A stretch of 64,000 bases of DNA from Edaphochlamys debaryana (lineage: Eukaryota; Chlorophyta; Chlorophyceae; Chlamydomonadales): NCBI GenBank assembly GCA_016858145.1, contig JAEHOE010000003.1, forward strand, positions 1,922,001 to 1,986,000, written 5' to 3'. Shown one piece after another: positions 11,601 through 23,829 of the stretch (its first letter is position 1; every line of letters starts with the position of its first letter). The notes below the pieces were generated by a model. That model did not search any database. It was given only the letters and a program-made list of their open reading frames with translations, and was not told where the DNA came from. Position numbers and translations under genes: made by a program.

Positions 11601-14600
11601 CAACTGCTGGACTTCCGCGGGTACCTTGAGACTCCAAAGCGTGGCAAGGCGCCTTTGAGGCCTCACGTGCACAAGGTGAGGCGTTAATGTGACCTCTGGC
11701 GTCTCGCTGCTTGGACTAGGGGTTTCTTCTTGGGATCTCCGCTGACTCGCATCCTCCGCCCCGCAGCTCACGAACGACCAGCTAGTGAACGAGCGGCTTG
11801 CGGCGCCGCAGCTGTGGTGGCAGGCCAAGCAGACGGGGGAAAGCGAGGGGCAGTGGACGCGCGTGCCGGCGGATCCCGTCTTGGCGAGGCTGGGTGAGCG
11901 GGCCGGGGTCATCGGGGCTCTGAGGGGACGCCCATCGTGTTGTAGACAGCGCCCAACAGGTCTAGGCCTAGCCGACTTGATTCTGCATTGACTCTCCTGG
12001 TGGCCTTGCGTGAGTGGGGGCTCCCATGTGCCTTACCTCCGGGTCCCAACCTTGCCTCCAGGCTTTCACGTTGGCGGCATCATTACAGACTACCGGCTCC
12101 GCCAAAAGGTTACCAAGCTGAAGGTAAGGCTTTCAGAGAGACTCATGTCGGGAGAAGAAAGCGTAGTGGTATGAGTCAGGCCTTGCTGGGGCCGAAGTCG
12201 GGCCTCAACATGCGAGTCCGTTCCCCCGCTGTTCCCCACGCCTGCAGGAGGACGCCGGCGCAGATGCCGCGGGCGGGCCCCAGGCGGCAAGCGCTCTGCG
12301 GTCCCTCCAGGCCCGGACCGTGGCTCGGGCGCTGGCGAGGCGGCCGAGCGCTGACGTGGAGTCCACGCACAAGTGCGTCCAGGCAGTGCAGTCTGGCCTT
12401 CCCCGTCGCACATCCCTCAAATCCCTCGAGCGCCGACGGTCCGTGTGCGCATGTGTAAGCTCAACTCGACGTGCCCTGAACGCAGGGAGTTCGGCCCCTC
12501 CGGACCGCCGCGGCGGCGCTGGCACGATGTGGGCTCGAGGACGCGAGGGCGGCAGGCGGGGGCTGGTGCCAACTCCGGGGAGGAGCAGGATGAGGCGGAA
12601 GAAGAGGAGGACGAGCAGGAGGCGGAGGCGGCACGGCGCGGCCCAGGGAGCCGGGGCAGGGGCGGGCGAGGCGGGTGAGGCTTGGGCCCCGGCGTGGGAG
12701 CGAGTCAGTGGTGCTGACCTGAGAACCGGCTGGTGGTTCCCAACCACACCTCTACACTGACCGAGCTTGCCTGTGTGTTGGTATGCCCTTGGTGCGTGCA
12801 GTGCGGAGGCGCCGGAGCCAGGGCCCGGCCGCAAGCGGCGACGCAGCTCCTCGAGGTAGGGAGGGGCGTGGGGGGAATGAATAGGAATGGTTGGGCGGGA
12901 GTCTCGCCCACCACTTCGGCAGGGGTCCCTGCTGCACCTGCTGCTATGTGGACCTGCCCGGCCTGCTGACTGGCATCCGTTCTTAGTCGGGCCATTGACC
13001 TCCTTGAAGTCATCTGGGAGTGCAATGGCTAAAGCTCATGAGTGATGTATCTTAGTATCTGCCCCGCTGTGCGTCGCTGTGTGCTGCGCCTTTGCAGCGG
13101 CGGTGACGAAGAGGACGATGACGACGCGGAGGGTGGAGGCGGTGACGTCATCGAGATCATGTCATCTGGGGACGAAGAGGACGGCGATGGGGGCCGAGGC
13201 GCCGAGGCGGGGCGGGGCGGCGGCAGGGGCCGGGGCCGCGGTCGAGGTGAGGAAGGCTTGGGAGAACCTAAACAGGGGCTGCTTGGCAAGGCGTGCGCGT
13301 GCCTGGCGCGGGAGGAATGGCGGACGTCTCTAGGCAGCTTGGCTGGTGCTCCCGGCAATGGGAAACGATGCCCTGCTGCCCTGCAGGCCGTGGCCGCTCC
13401 GGCGGCCCTCCGCCCGCCAAGAAGGTCAAGGAGAACGTCCAGAAGGTGGGGTGCGGGGTGTGCGGTCCCCGGCTTTGCGCGAAGCCTCGCCCCAAGCTCT
13501 TGGCACAGACCTCCTCCCCCAGTTGAGCATCGGTGAAGATTCCGCCCGCCTATTCCTTGGTCTGTTTCATAAACGCCTCTCCTCAACGCCCGCACGCCCA
13601 CCCCCAGTTCCTTGACAATCGCTCCGAGCTGCGGAGGCTAGCACAGCAGGCTCGGGCCAAGCGTCTGGCCAATGTGCCCCTGAGGGATGCGGAGGAAGAC
13701 CAGGGCGGGCGGCGGCTGTTCCAGGACCGGGCCGAGCCCAAGGTGTGCCAGGCGGAGCTCTTGTAGAACCTCAGGACTGACCTGATGCATGCGCCTTGCC
13801 CCGCTTGATCCCTTTGACCTACTGCCTCCATGCCTCCGCCCCCCAGCTGCCCGCCTGCATCGCTGGCCGGCTCAAGGGGCACCAAGTGGAGGGGCTGAGG
13901 TTCATGTGGGAGTGCCTGGTGGACGTGCACCGGGAGGGAGGCGACGTGAGTGGATGGGGGACTTTTGGACGTGGAGGGAGAGTGAGGAGCATGGCCAGGC
14001 AACCAGGGGCTGTCTAGCTGACCCTGTGTTCAGGACCTGAACCTCCTCCCGACCCGTCCCTTTGGCGTCTCCACCCCCCAGCTGGCGGACTCCGCTGGCG
14101 GCTGCATCCTCGCCCACTCCATGGGTCTGGGCAAGACCCTCTCCACCATCGCCCTCATCCACATGTTCCTGGGGCAGGGCATGGGCCAGGGGCAGGGGCC
14201 CGCGGGGCCCGGGCCCTCCTCCTCCGCCGGCGGGTCGGGCCCCGCACAGGAACCGGGCGACGGCCTCGAGGGCCGGCGGCGCGCGCTGCTGGTGGTCCCC
14301 GCCAACGTCCTCCATAACTTCTACATCGAGCTCCGGGCATGGCTGCCGGAGGAGGGCAGCGAGGACGAGGCGCTTAGCCGCCTCACCATCAAGAAGGTGA
14401 GCCAGGCATTGGTTGGCATGGGACACGGAGGCTTACCAGCGAGACAATCTGGCGTGTGCAGACTTGCGCAACTGTCCATGGCAGCAGCCCACTACCTTGC
14501 CCCACCTCCGCTGCCCAGGTGTACATGTGGCAGAACGACCCCGAAGTCATTCAGCGTTGGCACTCGGAGGAGGGCTCCGTGCTGATCGCCACCAGCGGCA

Positions 14601-17600
14601 AGCTCAGGCACCTGGTGCTCGTGCCGGGGTCGGGCGGGGGAGGAGCGCCGGAAGGGGCGCCGGGCTCGGCGGTCGCAGCGCCCAAGCGGCGCGGCCGGCC
14701 GCCTCGCTCCTCCGCCCCGCCGGCGGTGCCTGCGCCGGAGGCGATGGCCGCGGCGGCGGAGGGGGCCGAGGGAGCGGAGGCTGCGGGCGGCGAGGAACGG
14801 GAGGAGGGGGAGGACCCGGAAGCGGGGCTGCCCACGGGGGAGGCTGCGGCCACCCGGAAGACGGAGGTGCGTACATGGGTACCAACGACCATCGGTACCG
14901 GTCAACCGCCTGCTCTCCCTCCTATCACCACCTCCTTCACCCTCTCTCTGCCTCGCCTTCCCCCAGCTCCGCCGCATGGTTCTCGAGGGCTGCGGGCTGG
15001 TGGTGGTGGACGAGGCGCACGAGCTGCGCAACCCCACCTCACAACTCTACAAGGCCATGTGCCTGGTCGCCACGCAGAGGAGGCTGGCGCTCACGGGGTA
15101 CCCGCTGCAGGTCTGAGGGGAGAGGGCGGGGAGCGATTGGGAGAAGGCCTGCAGGAGGCCCTGCAGGAGGTCCTGCAGGAGGCCGTGCAGGAGGCCCTTG
15201 CGCCAAGTCCTATCTTCCATCACCCCCTCCCGCTCCCCAGAACAACCTGTCCGAGTACTACACCATGCTCAACTGGGTGCAGCCGGACCTGCTGGGGACG
15301 CCCGAGGTGGGAAGGGCAGAGGCACTGCTAGCTGCAGAGCCTTGGGTCTCGCACGGCAGGCTTCTGGTCACGGCATGCCTACCGTCTTCGCTGCCGTTTG
15401 CTACTCCCGGCTGTCAAGGGGATGCCACCCTGTGCTTCTGCCGTCGCGCCGCACCGCAGCCGCCGCGCCTGCTGCGCCGGCCGCTGAACTGTGACCATGC
15501 CGCTCTTGTGTGCCGCAGGAGTTCAAAAAGAACTACGCCTCCAAGATTGAAAAGGGTAGGACGGGGCAGGGGAACGGGGCGCGTAGAGCCTGTCGTACAA
15601 GCTGCACACGGGGTGGGGCTGGGCAGGGCTAAGGGGCGAGAGGTCCGCATGAGTTGTGGGGACCTGGCGGTGTTCACGGTTGCAGGGTGTGACCCGGCCA
15701 CTGGTCCCCAACTTGAGCCTATGATCTATCGCCAATTATCCCCAGGCCAGACCAAGGACGCCTCCGCGTCCGATCGGCGCCGCGCCAACATACACCTGCA
15801 GCTGCTGAGGGACGCAACGGACGCATTCATCCACCGGGCGGGGCCGGAAATCCTCGAGGTAGGGACGTGGGGCGGCACGACATGGCACGACTGGCGTGGC
15901 TTGAGCGAACTTGATGCGAGACCCGTTGCCCAACATCCGCGCGCACTGGGCAGTCCATGAAGAGAGGCGACCCTGTCATGGGGGAGTGTAAACGTCGGCA
16001 ACCCACGTGTGCCCACTCACCTTACCTCAGGCTGAGCTGCCGCCCAAGTCCGAGGTGGTCCTCCTCCTCGACATGAACGAGCGGCAGAGGGAGTTCTACA
16101 GGGGATACCTGGAGGTGGGTCGGTCGGCACAGGGCAACGGGCCAGATTGCACGGTCGGTAGCCCAGGGCTGAGGCCCTCCTCGTGGCCCGGCCCTTACGC
16201 CTCCCCTGCCTTCCGCTTGCCTACCTGCTGTAGACGGCTCTACCGCAAACGCCTCATTCACCTTGCTTTGCCTCCCTCCCTCGGTCACCAATCCCCCAGC
16301 TGCTGACCGAGTGCGGCGAGGCGCCCCAGCTGTTCCGCGACTTTGCGATGCTGAGCAGGCTGCTCAACCAGCCCCGCAACTTCGAGCGGCTCATGCAGCA
16401 GGCGGCAGAGGCGGGCGGCAGCGGCACGGTGGAGCTGGAGGGCGCAGAGGGTGCGTGATGGCACTGGTGGGATTGGCCAGCGCTGTGCTTGCAACGCCGC
16501 TGGAAGGCCCACATGACATGCGGGAGGCGCAGCAAGCGCAGTCTCAGTTCACGTGCTTGGGGCATGGCTTGCCTTGCCTGAAGCCTGAAGGCCTTGTGTG
16601 GTTGTCGGCTGGCATTCATTGAAGATCCTCCCATTGCCCACCTCCCCCTCAACACAGCCGAGGAGGGCGAGGGCCTGCGTCTGCAGCTGAGCCCCGCGCG
16701 CCCCAACACCCTCCGCCGCGCCACGCCACCCGCCCCCGCCAATCCCGAGGCGACCACTGTCGCGGCCCCCGCGCCACGGTCACCCCTGGCACCCGCCGGA
16801 GACGCCCCGGGGGCCGCAACGCAGCTCATGAGCCCCCTCGTGCAGCGGCAGCTGTCCTTTGGGGCCGCGGCAGCGGCTGAGGCGGCCGAGGCAGGGGCGG
16901 TGGCTGAGGATGCGGGCCCCTCGACGGCGGGGGCAGGGCCGGAGACAGCGGCGGGCGGCCGAGCCACGGGGCCCCGGCGCGGCAAGAAGCGGGACACGGG
17001 TGCCGGGAGCAAGGAGGACGATCACATCGTGCAGGTATGTGTGCAGGGGTGGCATGTTCGCTCTGGGTATGCGGTGTGCTGGACCCACAGTAGGTGTAAG
17101 GTTTGCGGCAGGCCCACCACACGGTCATGGCAGCAATGTGCCGTTCTGAACCTTCTGCTTCTGTGATCCCTCATTGCCCTCCCGCCAGCTTCCGTCCCTG
17201 CTGGTGGAGCGGCTCCACGAACGGTTCAAGGCGCTGAGGGCGGAGGCGATACAGGAGCAGGCGGAGGGGCAGCAGGGAGCGGACGATGGAGGCGGGGGCT
17301 CGGACTCGGCCGGCCCGGACGTGGACCCCCTGTGGGGACCGCTGCCCAAGACCCTGTTCGTTCAGAAGCTGCTCAGGTGGGGCTGTGCAGGGGAGGAGGG
17401 CAGGGCAGGGCAGGACAGTGCTTGTCCCCACCACGACTGGTCACCTCATGCCGCGCTCCCTCCCTCCCCTCCCTCCCCCTCCTCCAGGATCTGCCAGGAG
17501 GCGGGTGAGCGGCTGGTGTTCTTCACCCAGAGCCTGGGCGTCCTCAATGACGTGCAGGTGGGGGGAAGCGTGGGGTAGGCGAGGCGGGCCACGGTCGCTC

Positions 17601-20600
17601 CACATTCCTTAACGTCAGCCCGAGCGGCGAAGCTTGCTGGCTTAGAGGCGTAGAGGTCACCGCTGCGCTCGACCTCATCCTGCGCACCCCGTTCCCCGCC
17701 CCCAGGCTCTGCTGGAGGGCTCGTTCCGCTACCGCCGGGGCGCGGAGTTCTTCCGGATCGACGGCACCGTGCCCTCAAAGAAGCGACAGGAAGCCATTGA
17801 CGAGTTCAATGCATCTGGCCGCGCTAGGGTGCGTGGGAGTAAGACGCATTCTTTTTAAGAACGCATGATGCATATGCCTGCTCGCCGCCTTGACTCCCCG
17901 CCCTACCGCCGCACCCACCGCCCACCAGCTCACTTCGCTCCCCTCTACCAGTCTCCCCGCCTCCCCATCTCCTGTCAACTGCTCCCCCTGCCCCCGGTCA
18001 ACCCTCCCTCAGGTGATGCTGGTCTCCTCCAAGGCCGGCTCCCTGGGAATCAACCTCACGTCCGCATGCCGCCTGGTCATCGTCGATGTGCCCTGGAACC
18101 CCGTCTGGAACGCACAGGTGGGCGCGCGCAAGCTACGCGCACTGGGACGGCGTGCAAGGGAACGGACTGGAGCGGACTAATGGCCGGAGTCCCACCACGC
18201 TCGGCCTCCACCCCCCCACCGCTCCATCCAACATACCCAAATGCCCCAACGCCTCGTTAACCCCACCACCTGTCGACCTCTCTGCCCCCGCCTCAGGCCA
18301 TCGCCCGCATCTTCCGCATGGGCCAGAAGCGGCCCACGTACGTGTACCGCCTGCTGTACGCCGCCACGCTGGAGGAGCTCGTGTACGACCTCAACGTGGA
18401 CAAGGAGGAGCTCTTTGTCAAGGTGGGCCGCACGTGTCTGGGATCACACTACAATACAAACTCAAGAACTTGCCCTAGCAACTTAGGCCTGAGGCTTGTT
18501 GGCGCGCACTGACGGCGTTCCCGCCCCCCCAGGTGGTTGACAAGAAGTCTGTCCGAAAGGACCATGCGGCTCTGGCTCAGCGCTGGTCCTACGAGGCCCC
18601 GCCCCGCATGAGCTCCGAGGACGCACTGCACAGGCTGCAGGGGCTGGCGGAGGGGGCGGCGGGGGCAGGGGCCGCGGCGGGGGGCAGTGCGGACGCGGAG
18701 GGCGGCGGACGGGACGCCGCCCTTCTGCAGCTGGCACAGGTGAGGGGGCCTCGCTTGGCTGTGAGGAGGAGGCTGGAGTTGGTACGAACAGAGCATGGTC
18801 TTTGCAGTCAGCGGTCTCATAGCACCCTCTAACGCAAACACGTACACCGTCCCCCGCCCTCCTCCTCCTCCCCCCAGGACCCCGAGGTCCGTGCGCCGCT
18901 GGTCAATGCGTTTCCGCACAAGTCCAGGCTGCCGCCAGACCCCTCCGCGGTGAGCGAGAGGCTAGCACGAAGGATCCCCCGGCCCCTCGGCCCCATCGTG
19001 TTCCTCTGCCTCCCCGTTGCGCTACCTCTCTTCACCTGCTTCCTGCCCGCCCCCAACCCCAGATGCTGTCCGCTGAGGACATAGAGGCTGCGCGCAAGGA
19101 GGCGGCCATCCGGGGCGCGGGCAGGGGCGCGGACAGGCGCCGCGGCCGCCTCAAGCGCAACGCTGGGGACGGGGCCGGTGGCGATGGGAGCGGGGCCGGG
19201 GCCGGCGGTTCCCCGCGTGCGACGCAGGCCACCCAAGACGCCACGCAGGCACCGCCCACGCAGACCCAGACGCAGGAGCCCGCGCGTGCACGTGCAGGGC
19301 CCAGAGCGGGGGCCGGGGCGGGGGCGGGGCCCAGTGAGGGGAGGCGAGGGAGCGGGGGCGTGCGAGTGGGGTCAGTGCTGGTGGAAGCTGAGGACGACCC
19401 TTCCCTCCTGGACCTCACACCGGCCGAGGCGGCGGAGCTGCAGGCCAAGCGCGCAGCCGCAGCGGGCGGGGCGGATAAAACTGCCGGCGGCGGCGGCCCT
19501 GCGGCTCTTGCGGCGGCGGCGGCGGTGGGAGCGGCTGGAGCGCAGGCCGCAGGTGTTCGCGGGTTGCAGCTTGGGACCGGGCTGGGGGTCGGGTGCGCGA
19601 TCCTGGGACCCCGACTGCAGCACGTGCGGTCTCTCTCGCACCCCTGATGACTCCACCCAACCTTGCGACCCCCTGCCACACGCAGCCGCATCGCCTGGAG
19701 TCGGCCGGCCGGGCCTCTTTGGGCCCAGCCTGGTGGACAAAGCATTCCAGCTGTTTGGGGACGGCGCCACGCCTGCGCCGACACCCGCAGCGGCGGGGGC
19801 CGCTGCCAAGGCCGCGGCCCTGAACGCCGCCGCGGCTGGAGCTGGGGCCACGCCGGCGGCTCCGGCGGCGGGCCGGGGCCAAGGGGCGGGCGGCGGAGCA
19901 CCCGCACCGGCAACGGGGTGGGGACGCGGGGCCAAGGCAGCGGGGCGGGGCGCAAGGCCAGGTGCGGCTCGGGCTGGGGCAGGGAGAAGGGCTCGCAGAC
20001 AGTGATTCTGGATGGAGGCCGGGCCGCCTTGCGCTGGGCCGTGTGGCTTGGGCCCACACCCGCCCGTTTCCTCTGCGCTTTCGAGCACGTGCACATGCCT
20101 GTGCCCTGGCCAAGTGCCCTAACCTCACCTGTTACTGCCCTTGCCCCTGTGCAGGCACTCCGCAGGCGCCCGGGTGGGGCTCTAGCCTGGTCGGCAAGGT
20201 GTCCACCATCTTCGGGCCGGTATTAGCCAAGGCTGTGGCCGCAGCAGCGGGCACCCCGGCAGCCCCCGCAGCAGGCGCCGCCGCCGTTGGGGCCGGCGGC
20301 GGTGCAGGAGCCTCCGGCACAGCTGGGCCAGGCGGCGGCGTTGCGGACCGCGCGCTGCACATGCCGCCGTACGAGCCGCCGCCAGCTCGAGCGCCCGCAG
20401 CAGCCCCCGCCGCGCGGCCGGCGCCGCCGCTGCCCGCGTCCCTGCTGACGCCGCCCGTGCCCGGTGGCGGGACCGGCCTGGCGGCAGCCCGGCCCGTTGC
20501 GCCCCCGGCCCCGCCGCTGCCCGAGTCTCTGCTCAATCCTCCGCGCGCAGCCGCTGCGGGCGCCGCTGCAGCGGAGGCCGATGCTACCGCCGCTGGCGGC

Positions 20601-21440
20601 GGCAGAGGAGGAGCGGCTGCGGGCAACAACGGTGGAGCCGGTCCCGGTGAGGGCGGCACCGCCAATGGCGGCGGCGCGGCAGCGGCGGCGGCGGATAAGG
20701 GACGGCAGCAAGGCACATTGGCGGGCCGCACGCGCAAGTCAGCGGCGGCCGCCGCGACCCAAGCCAACGGCAGCGGCGCGTCGGACGCGCAAGCCGCAGG
20801 TACACAGGAGCCAGCGGCGGCGGCGGCGGCGGCGGCGGCGGTAGGTGTGGGAACCTTGTCCGCGGCTCGCAGCGATGAAGCGGAGGCGGCAGCGGCGCGG
20901 CCGGCCACCACAACAGCAGCGGCGGCGGCCGGGAGGCCGGTGGCGGCGGCGGCTGGTGCAGCGGCGCCGGCAACGGTGCCGAGGCCCGTGCTGGCGGCGG
21001 CTGCCACCAATGCGGCGGCGTCGCCGGGCAGTCCCGCTAAGCCGCTCAGGTGCGTAGGGCCACGCGGAGGACGGGGTAGAGCTGCTTAGGGCATCGGTGC
21101 TGGCGGCGGCCGCCCGTCCATCCCATCCATCCATCGCTATGCTCCCCTAACTCTTCGATCCTTCTCGCACCCCTGCCCCTCCGCACCTTGCTCCGCCCCG
21201 CCCAGGCGCATCATCCCAGTTCCTGCCAACGGGCCAGCGGCGGCGGCCCGGGGTGCCGCGGCTACGCCAGCTGCGGCGGGCCGTGGCGGCGGCCGGAAGC
21301 CGGTGACACGGTCCAGCCCCGCCGCTGCAGCGGCGGCGGCGCCTGCGCCTGCGCCGGGTGCCAACGGGGCGGTGGCGGCGCAGCGGACGCCGGGTCCGGG
21401 AGCACCGACGGGGGATGACGACGTAATTGACCTGACGTAA
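5625..21440 (+). CDS. Giant SNF2-family ATPase, ATRX/ARIP4-like
   Basis: This is a 42-exon model (first 5625..6831, last 21206..21440) of 3,261 aa, fully closed. It is a nuclear DNA translocase of the Rad54/ATRX/ARIP4 group, expected to remodel chromatin. The ATPase lobes are in order: motif I MGLGKT (K1806), DEAH box at 2024-2027, motif III LTGYPLQNN (2051-2059; the Tyr matches ARIP4, whereas ATRX has Thr), motif V SLGINL, and motif VI ARIFRMGQKRP (R2499, R2502). The stretch after motif VI (LEELVYDLNV, ELFVKVVDKK) is typical of this group. Helicase-coding exons run from 13847 to 18739. Outside them lie acidic low-complexity blocks, an RG-rich stretch, basic patches (GRKRRR, PPPAKKVK), an AT-hook-like KRRGRPPR, and SUMO-interacting-type motifs at 1658-1661 (VIEI), 2745-2748 (LLDL) and 3257-3260 (VIDL, ending the protein). 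No ADD zinc finger was seen. The N-terminal 1,750 residues match nothing I recognise. Confidence 0.9.
15148..15195 (+). repeat. 12-bp tandem repeat in SNF2-gene intron
   Basis: Four copies of a 12-bp unit with the core CTGCAGGAGGYC lie in the intron between exons 15.11 kb and 15.24 kb. Each copy but the last holds a CTGCAG palindrome. The repeat lies wholly between donor (15111) and acceptor (15240). Confidence 0.85.
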
Positions 21441-22118
21441 GCGTTAAAGGCCAAGTCGGGAGCGTCGGGGCAAAGGCGAGTTGATGAGCAGGGTTTGCGC
21501 ATTATGGCTTAGGTGCAGTGGGGAGGCCTGAGGTCGGAGTGAGGGCACCTCGTTGGCAGCAGGGCGCAGTCGGAAGCAGGGGTCGGGAGGGCCAGCAGGG
21601 GACCGCGGCGGTGCTGCGGGTTGGTGCGTGACGCTGGCTGAGGCGTGGGCAGGGGAGCAGGTGCCTGCGGCTGCCTGTGTCGGTCAAGGTTGGACGAGAG
21701 GTTACGCGATGTCGGCCGCATCCCCGCCCGACGTCTGCTCTCAAGCGAAGATTTTAGGTACAGGTGTTCCTTTTATTGCGAGAGCCGTTGGCGCCAACCT
21801 GCCGCAGAGGCTCGCTTGTTAGGGCGTCGCGGGAAGTTGAGGGCCGTAGTGGCCGCTGAAGTACGGTCGGGAGTGACGGTCGCCTGTGGAGGCCAGCGAC
21901 ACGGCTTACTTTACAACGACACTGAACAGTATAATATGTGCTACCTCAAAGTGCCGTCGCGCTAGATTGCGGCTCACGCCGGCCCGTTGACCGCGCTAAG
22001 TACAAGCGTGAACAGCAATACATCTCCCGAGAGCCTCTCCCAGCACTCAAACATTACTTCAACAGCCCCATAAACGCATAACAGACATAACAACCTATTC
22101 ACAGCCAAATACCACACA
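21441..22118. other. Intergenic region after the SNF2 gene
   Basis: This holds the 3' UTR of the SNF2 gene and the promoter/5' UTR of the PLAC8 gene. I found no TGTAA here, so the poly(A) signal must be a variant. The last 150 bp become AT-richer, as expected for a 5' UTR. No further gene was seen. Confidence 0.5.
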
Positions 22119-23781
22119 ATGGCGTACTCTGACAGCAAGGACGGCTGCATCGACTTCCTTCTCCCAGCGAAAAGTCAGCAGGCCATCAAGGATGCGTGGG
22201 CATACCTGAAGGACAAGGTGAGAGCTGAAGCGCGCAAGCTATTGTTGCGGCTAGCTGAGGTCCCGCGGGAGCGAGCCCAGCAGACCTCCAGGGGGATTGA
22301 ACCCCGCCCGCTCGGGTGAAGGCAGACAAACATACATAGGCCCACTCGCGGACAGCACGGCACTGGCCCCCACTGGCCCCCAATCGTCGCGACCGGAACC
22401 GACGTCGGGCAGCTGCCCTGTTCCCTTCGTGCAGGGCCCCATTGACGCAACAGAGGACGGAAGCGCTGAGTGGGATCACAGTAAGCTCGCGTTGCGCGCG
22501 GCTAAGTACAGTTCGTTCCGGCGGTCCATGGCGGTCCATCCCATGGCGGTCAACAAGCCGCCCTAGTCTGGGACAAACGTCCCGCTGTGCCGTAGATATA
22601 AGCCGCTACCGATAGTGCGACCGGGCCCATATCAGGTCTGTAATGGCGTAGTGCGTCGGCCCGCGGAGTGCGGCGTTGTTGGCCGTGCCACGTTCGCGGG
22701 AAGCGCCCCGAAACTAGCCGAAAGCGGGCCGCCCCTTCGGAAGTGACCTGCGACTGACCCCGCCCACAAACTTTTTCCGCAGGCACCTTCTCCTGCATGG
22801 ACAACTGGAAGCTATGCCTGGGTGAGTCTCCGCCGTCTCTGCCGACGTGCGACTTGCCGTCGTCGGCTGCTTCGACCTGCACGTTCCCGCCACGCCCCCA
22901 CGCCTATCCGTTGTTGCCCCGTCACCCCCGAGCTCATTCCCTGCGTTTGCCCGCCTCCCCCGCATGCAGCCGTGTGCTGCTGCCCCGCCTGGGGCTCCTG
23001 CATTGCCTACCGCAACGCCGAGTATATGACTGGCGATTCATGCGAGGTGGCCTTCGTGTCAGGCATGGCGGTGAGTCAGCTGCCCGGTCCTGAAGTAGGA
23101 CGCCGCCTCCGGGTCCCAGCCCCGTGCTGACCGCCCCGCTGTGCGCCTTAGCCTTGGCTCCCCACGCCCCTCCCAACCCCCCTCCCCGACCTCCCCACCC
23201 TCCCGCCCCGCCCTTACGCTCAGGCCGGCGCTGTGTGCCTGGGCCCCTGCCACATGGCAGTGGTGCGCGGCAACTTCCGCAGGAAGTACGGCCTCAAGGG
23301 CTCCAAGTGCATGGACTTCTGGTGCGGTGAGTGCTCAACACCGTACCGCTAGCTAGGTGATGCAGTGTTGAATCCGAAGGCCCGCACCTACCTCACCAGC
23401 AACTTCCCCGGACCGGCCGGGCTGCAGAGGCACGCCCCCGGGGCGCTTGTAGCCCTCTGCCAGGAGAGCAAGCACGCCGTGCTGCCGTTCGTTCCCTTGC
23501 CGTCAGGACTGATCATCACCTCAGCTGCCTCTGCACGCACGCCGCCCCTCCTCCCTGCTTTCAAGTCCCCCTCTCAACCCCCATCCCGCCCCCCGCGGCC
23601 CTTCCCCCTCGCCCCTTTCCAATGCGCAGGCTGCTGCTGCGGCCCCCTCACGCTGTGCTCCGAGACCAACGAGCTCATGTCAAAGCAGGGCGTCAAGGTG
23701 CCCTGGCTCAACCTCGAGGCGGCGGGCGCGGGCGGGGGAGCCAAGGTGGCCCCCTCCACCAAGGCCGACCCCGCCGAGTAA
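22119..23781 (+). CDS. PLAC8-family Cys-rich protein
   Basis: The model is join(22119..22217, 22435..22480, 22783..22821, 22970..23070, 23224..23326, 23630..23781), giving 179 aa, closed, all GT-AG. PLAC8 (Cys-rich, cornifelin/FCR-like) proteins are small membrane-associated proteins, some of which affect metal or calcium transport or cell size in plants. The family hallmarks are present: a Trp followed by Cys (DNWKLCL), a Cys run (AVCCCPAWGSC), the strong RxNFRRKYGLKGS block after CLGPC, and CGCCCGPLTLCSETNEL. The hydrophobic centre (VAFVSGMAAGAVCLG) is where PLAC8 proteins insert in the membrane. The tail (KADPAE) is hydrophilic, and its coding sequence and stop codon are tandemly duplicated just downstream. 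The exact role is unknown. Confidence 0.88.
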
Positions 23782-23829
23782 GGGAGACGAATACCAAGGC
23801 CGACCCCGCCGAGTAAGGGAGACGAATAT
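23759..23829 (+). repeat. 35-bp tandem duplication over the stop codon
   Basis: The last six codons of the PLAC8 gene, its TAA and 14 bp of 3' UTR are repeated immediately downstream with a 35-bp period. The second copy reads CCAAGGCCGACCCCGCCGAG followed by TAAGGGAGACGAAT. The first stop terminates translation, so the second copy lies in the 3' UTR. Confidence 0.95.
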
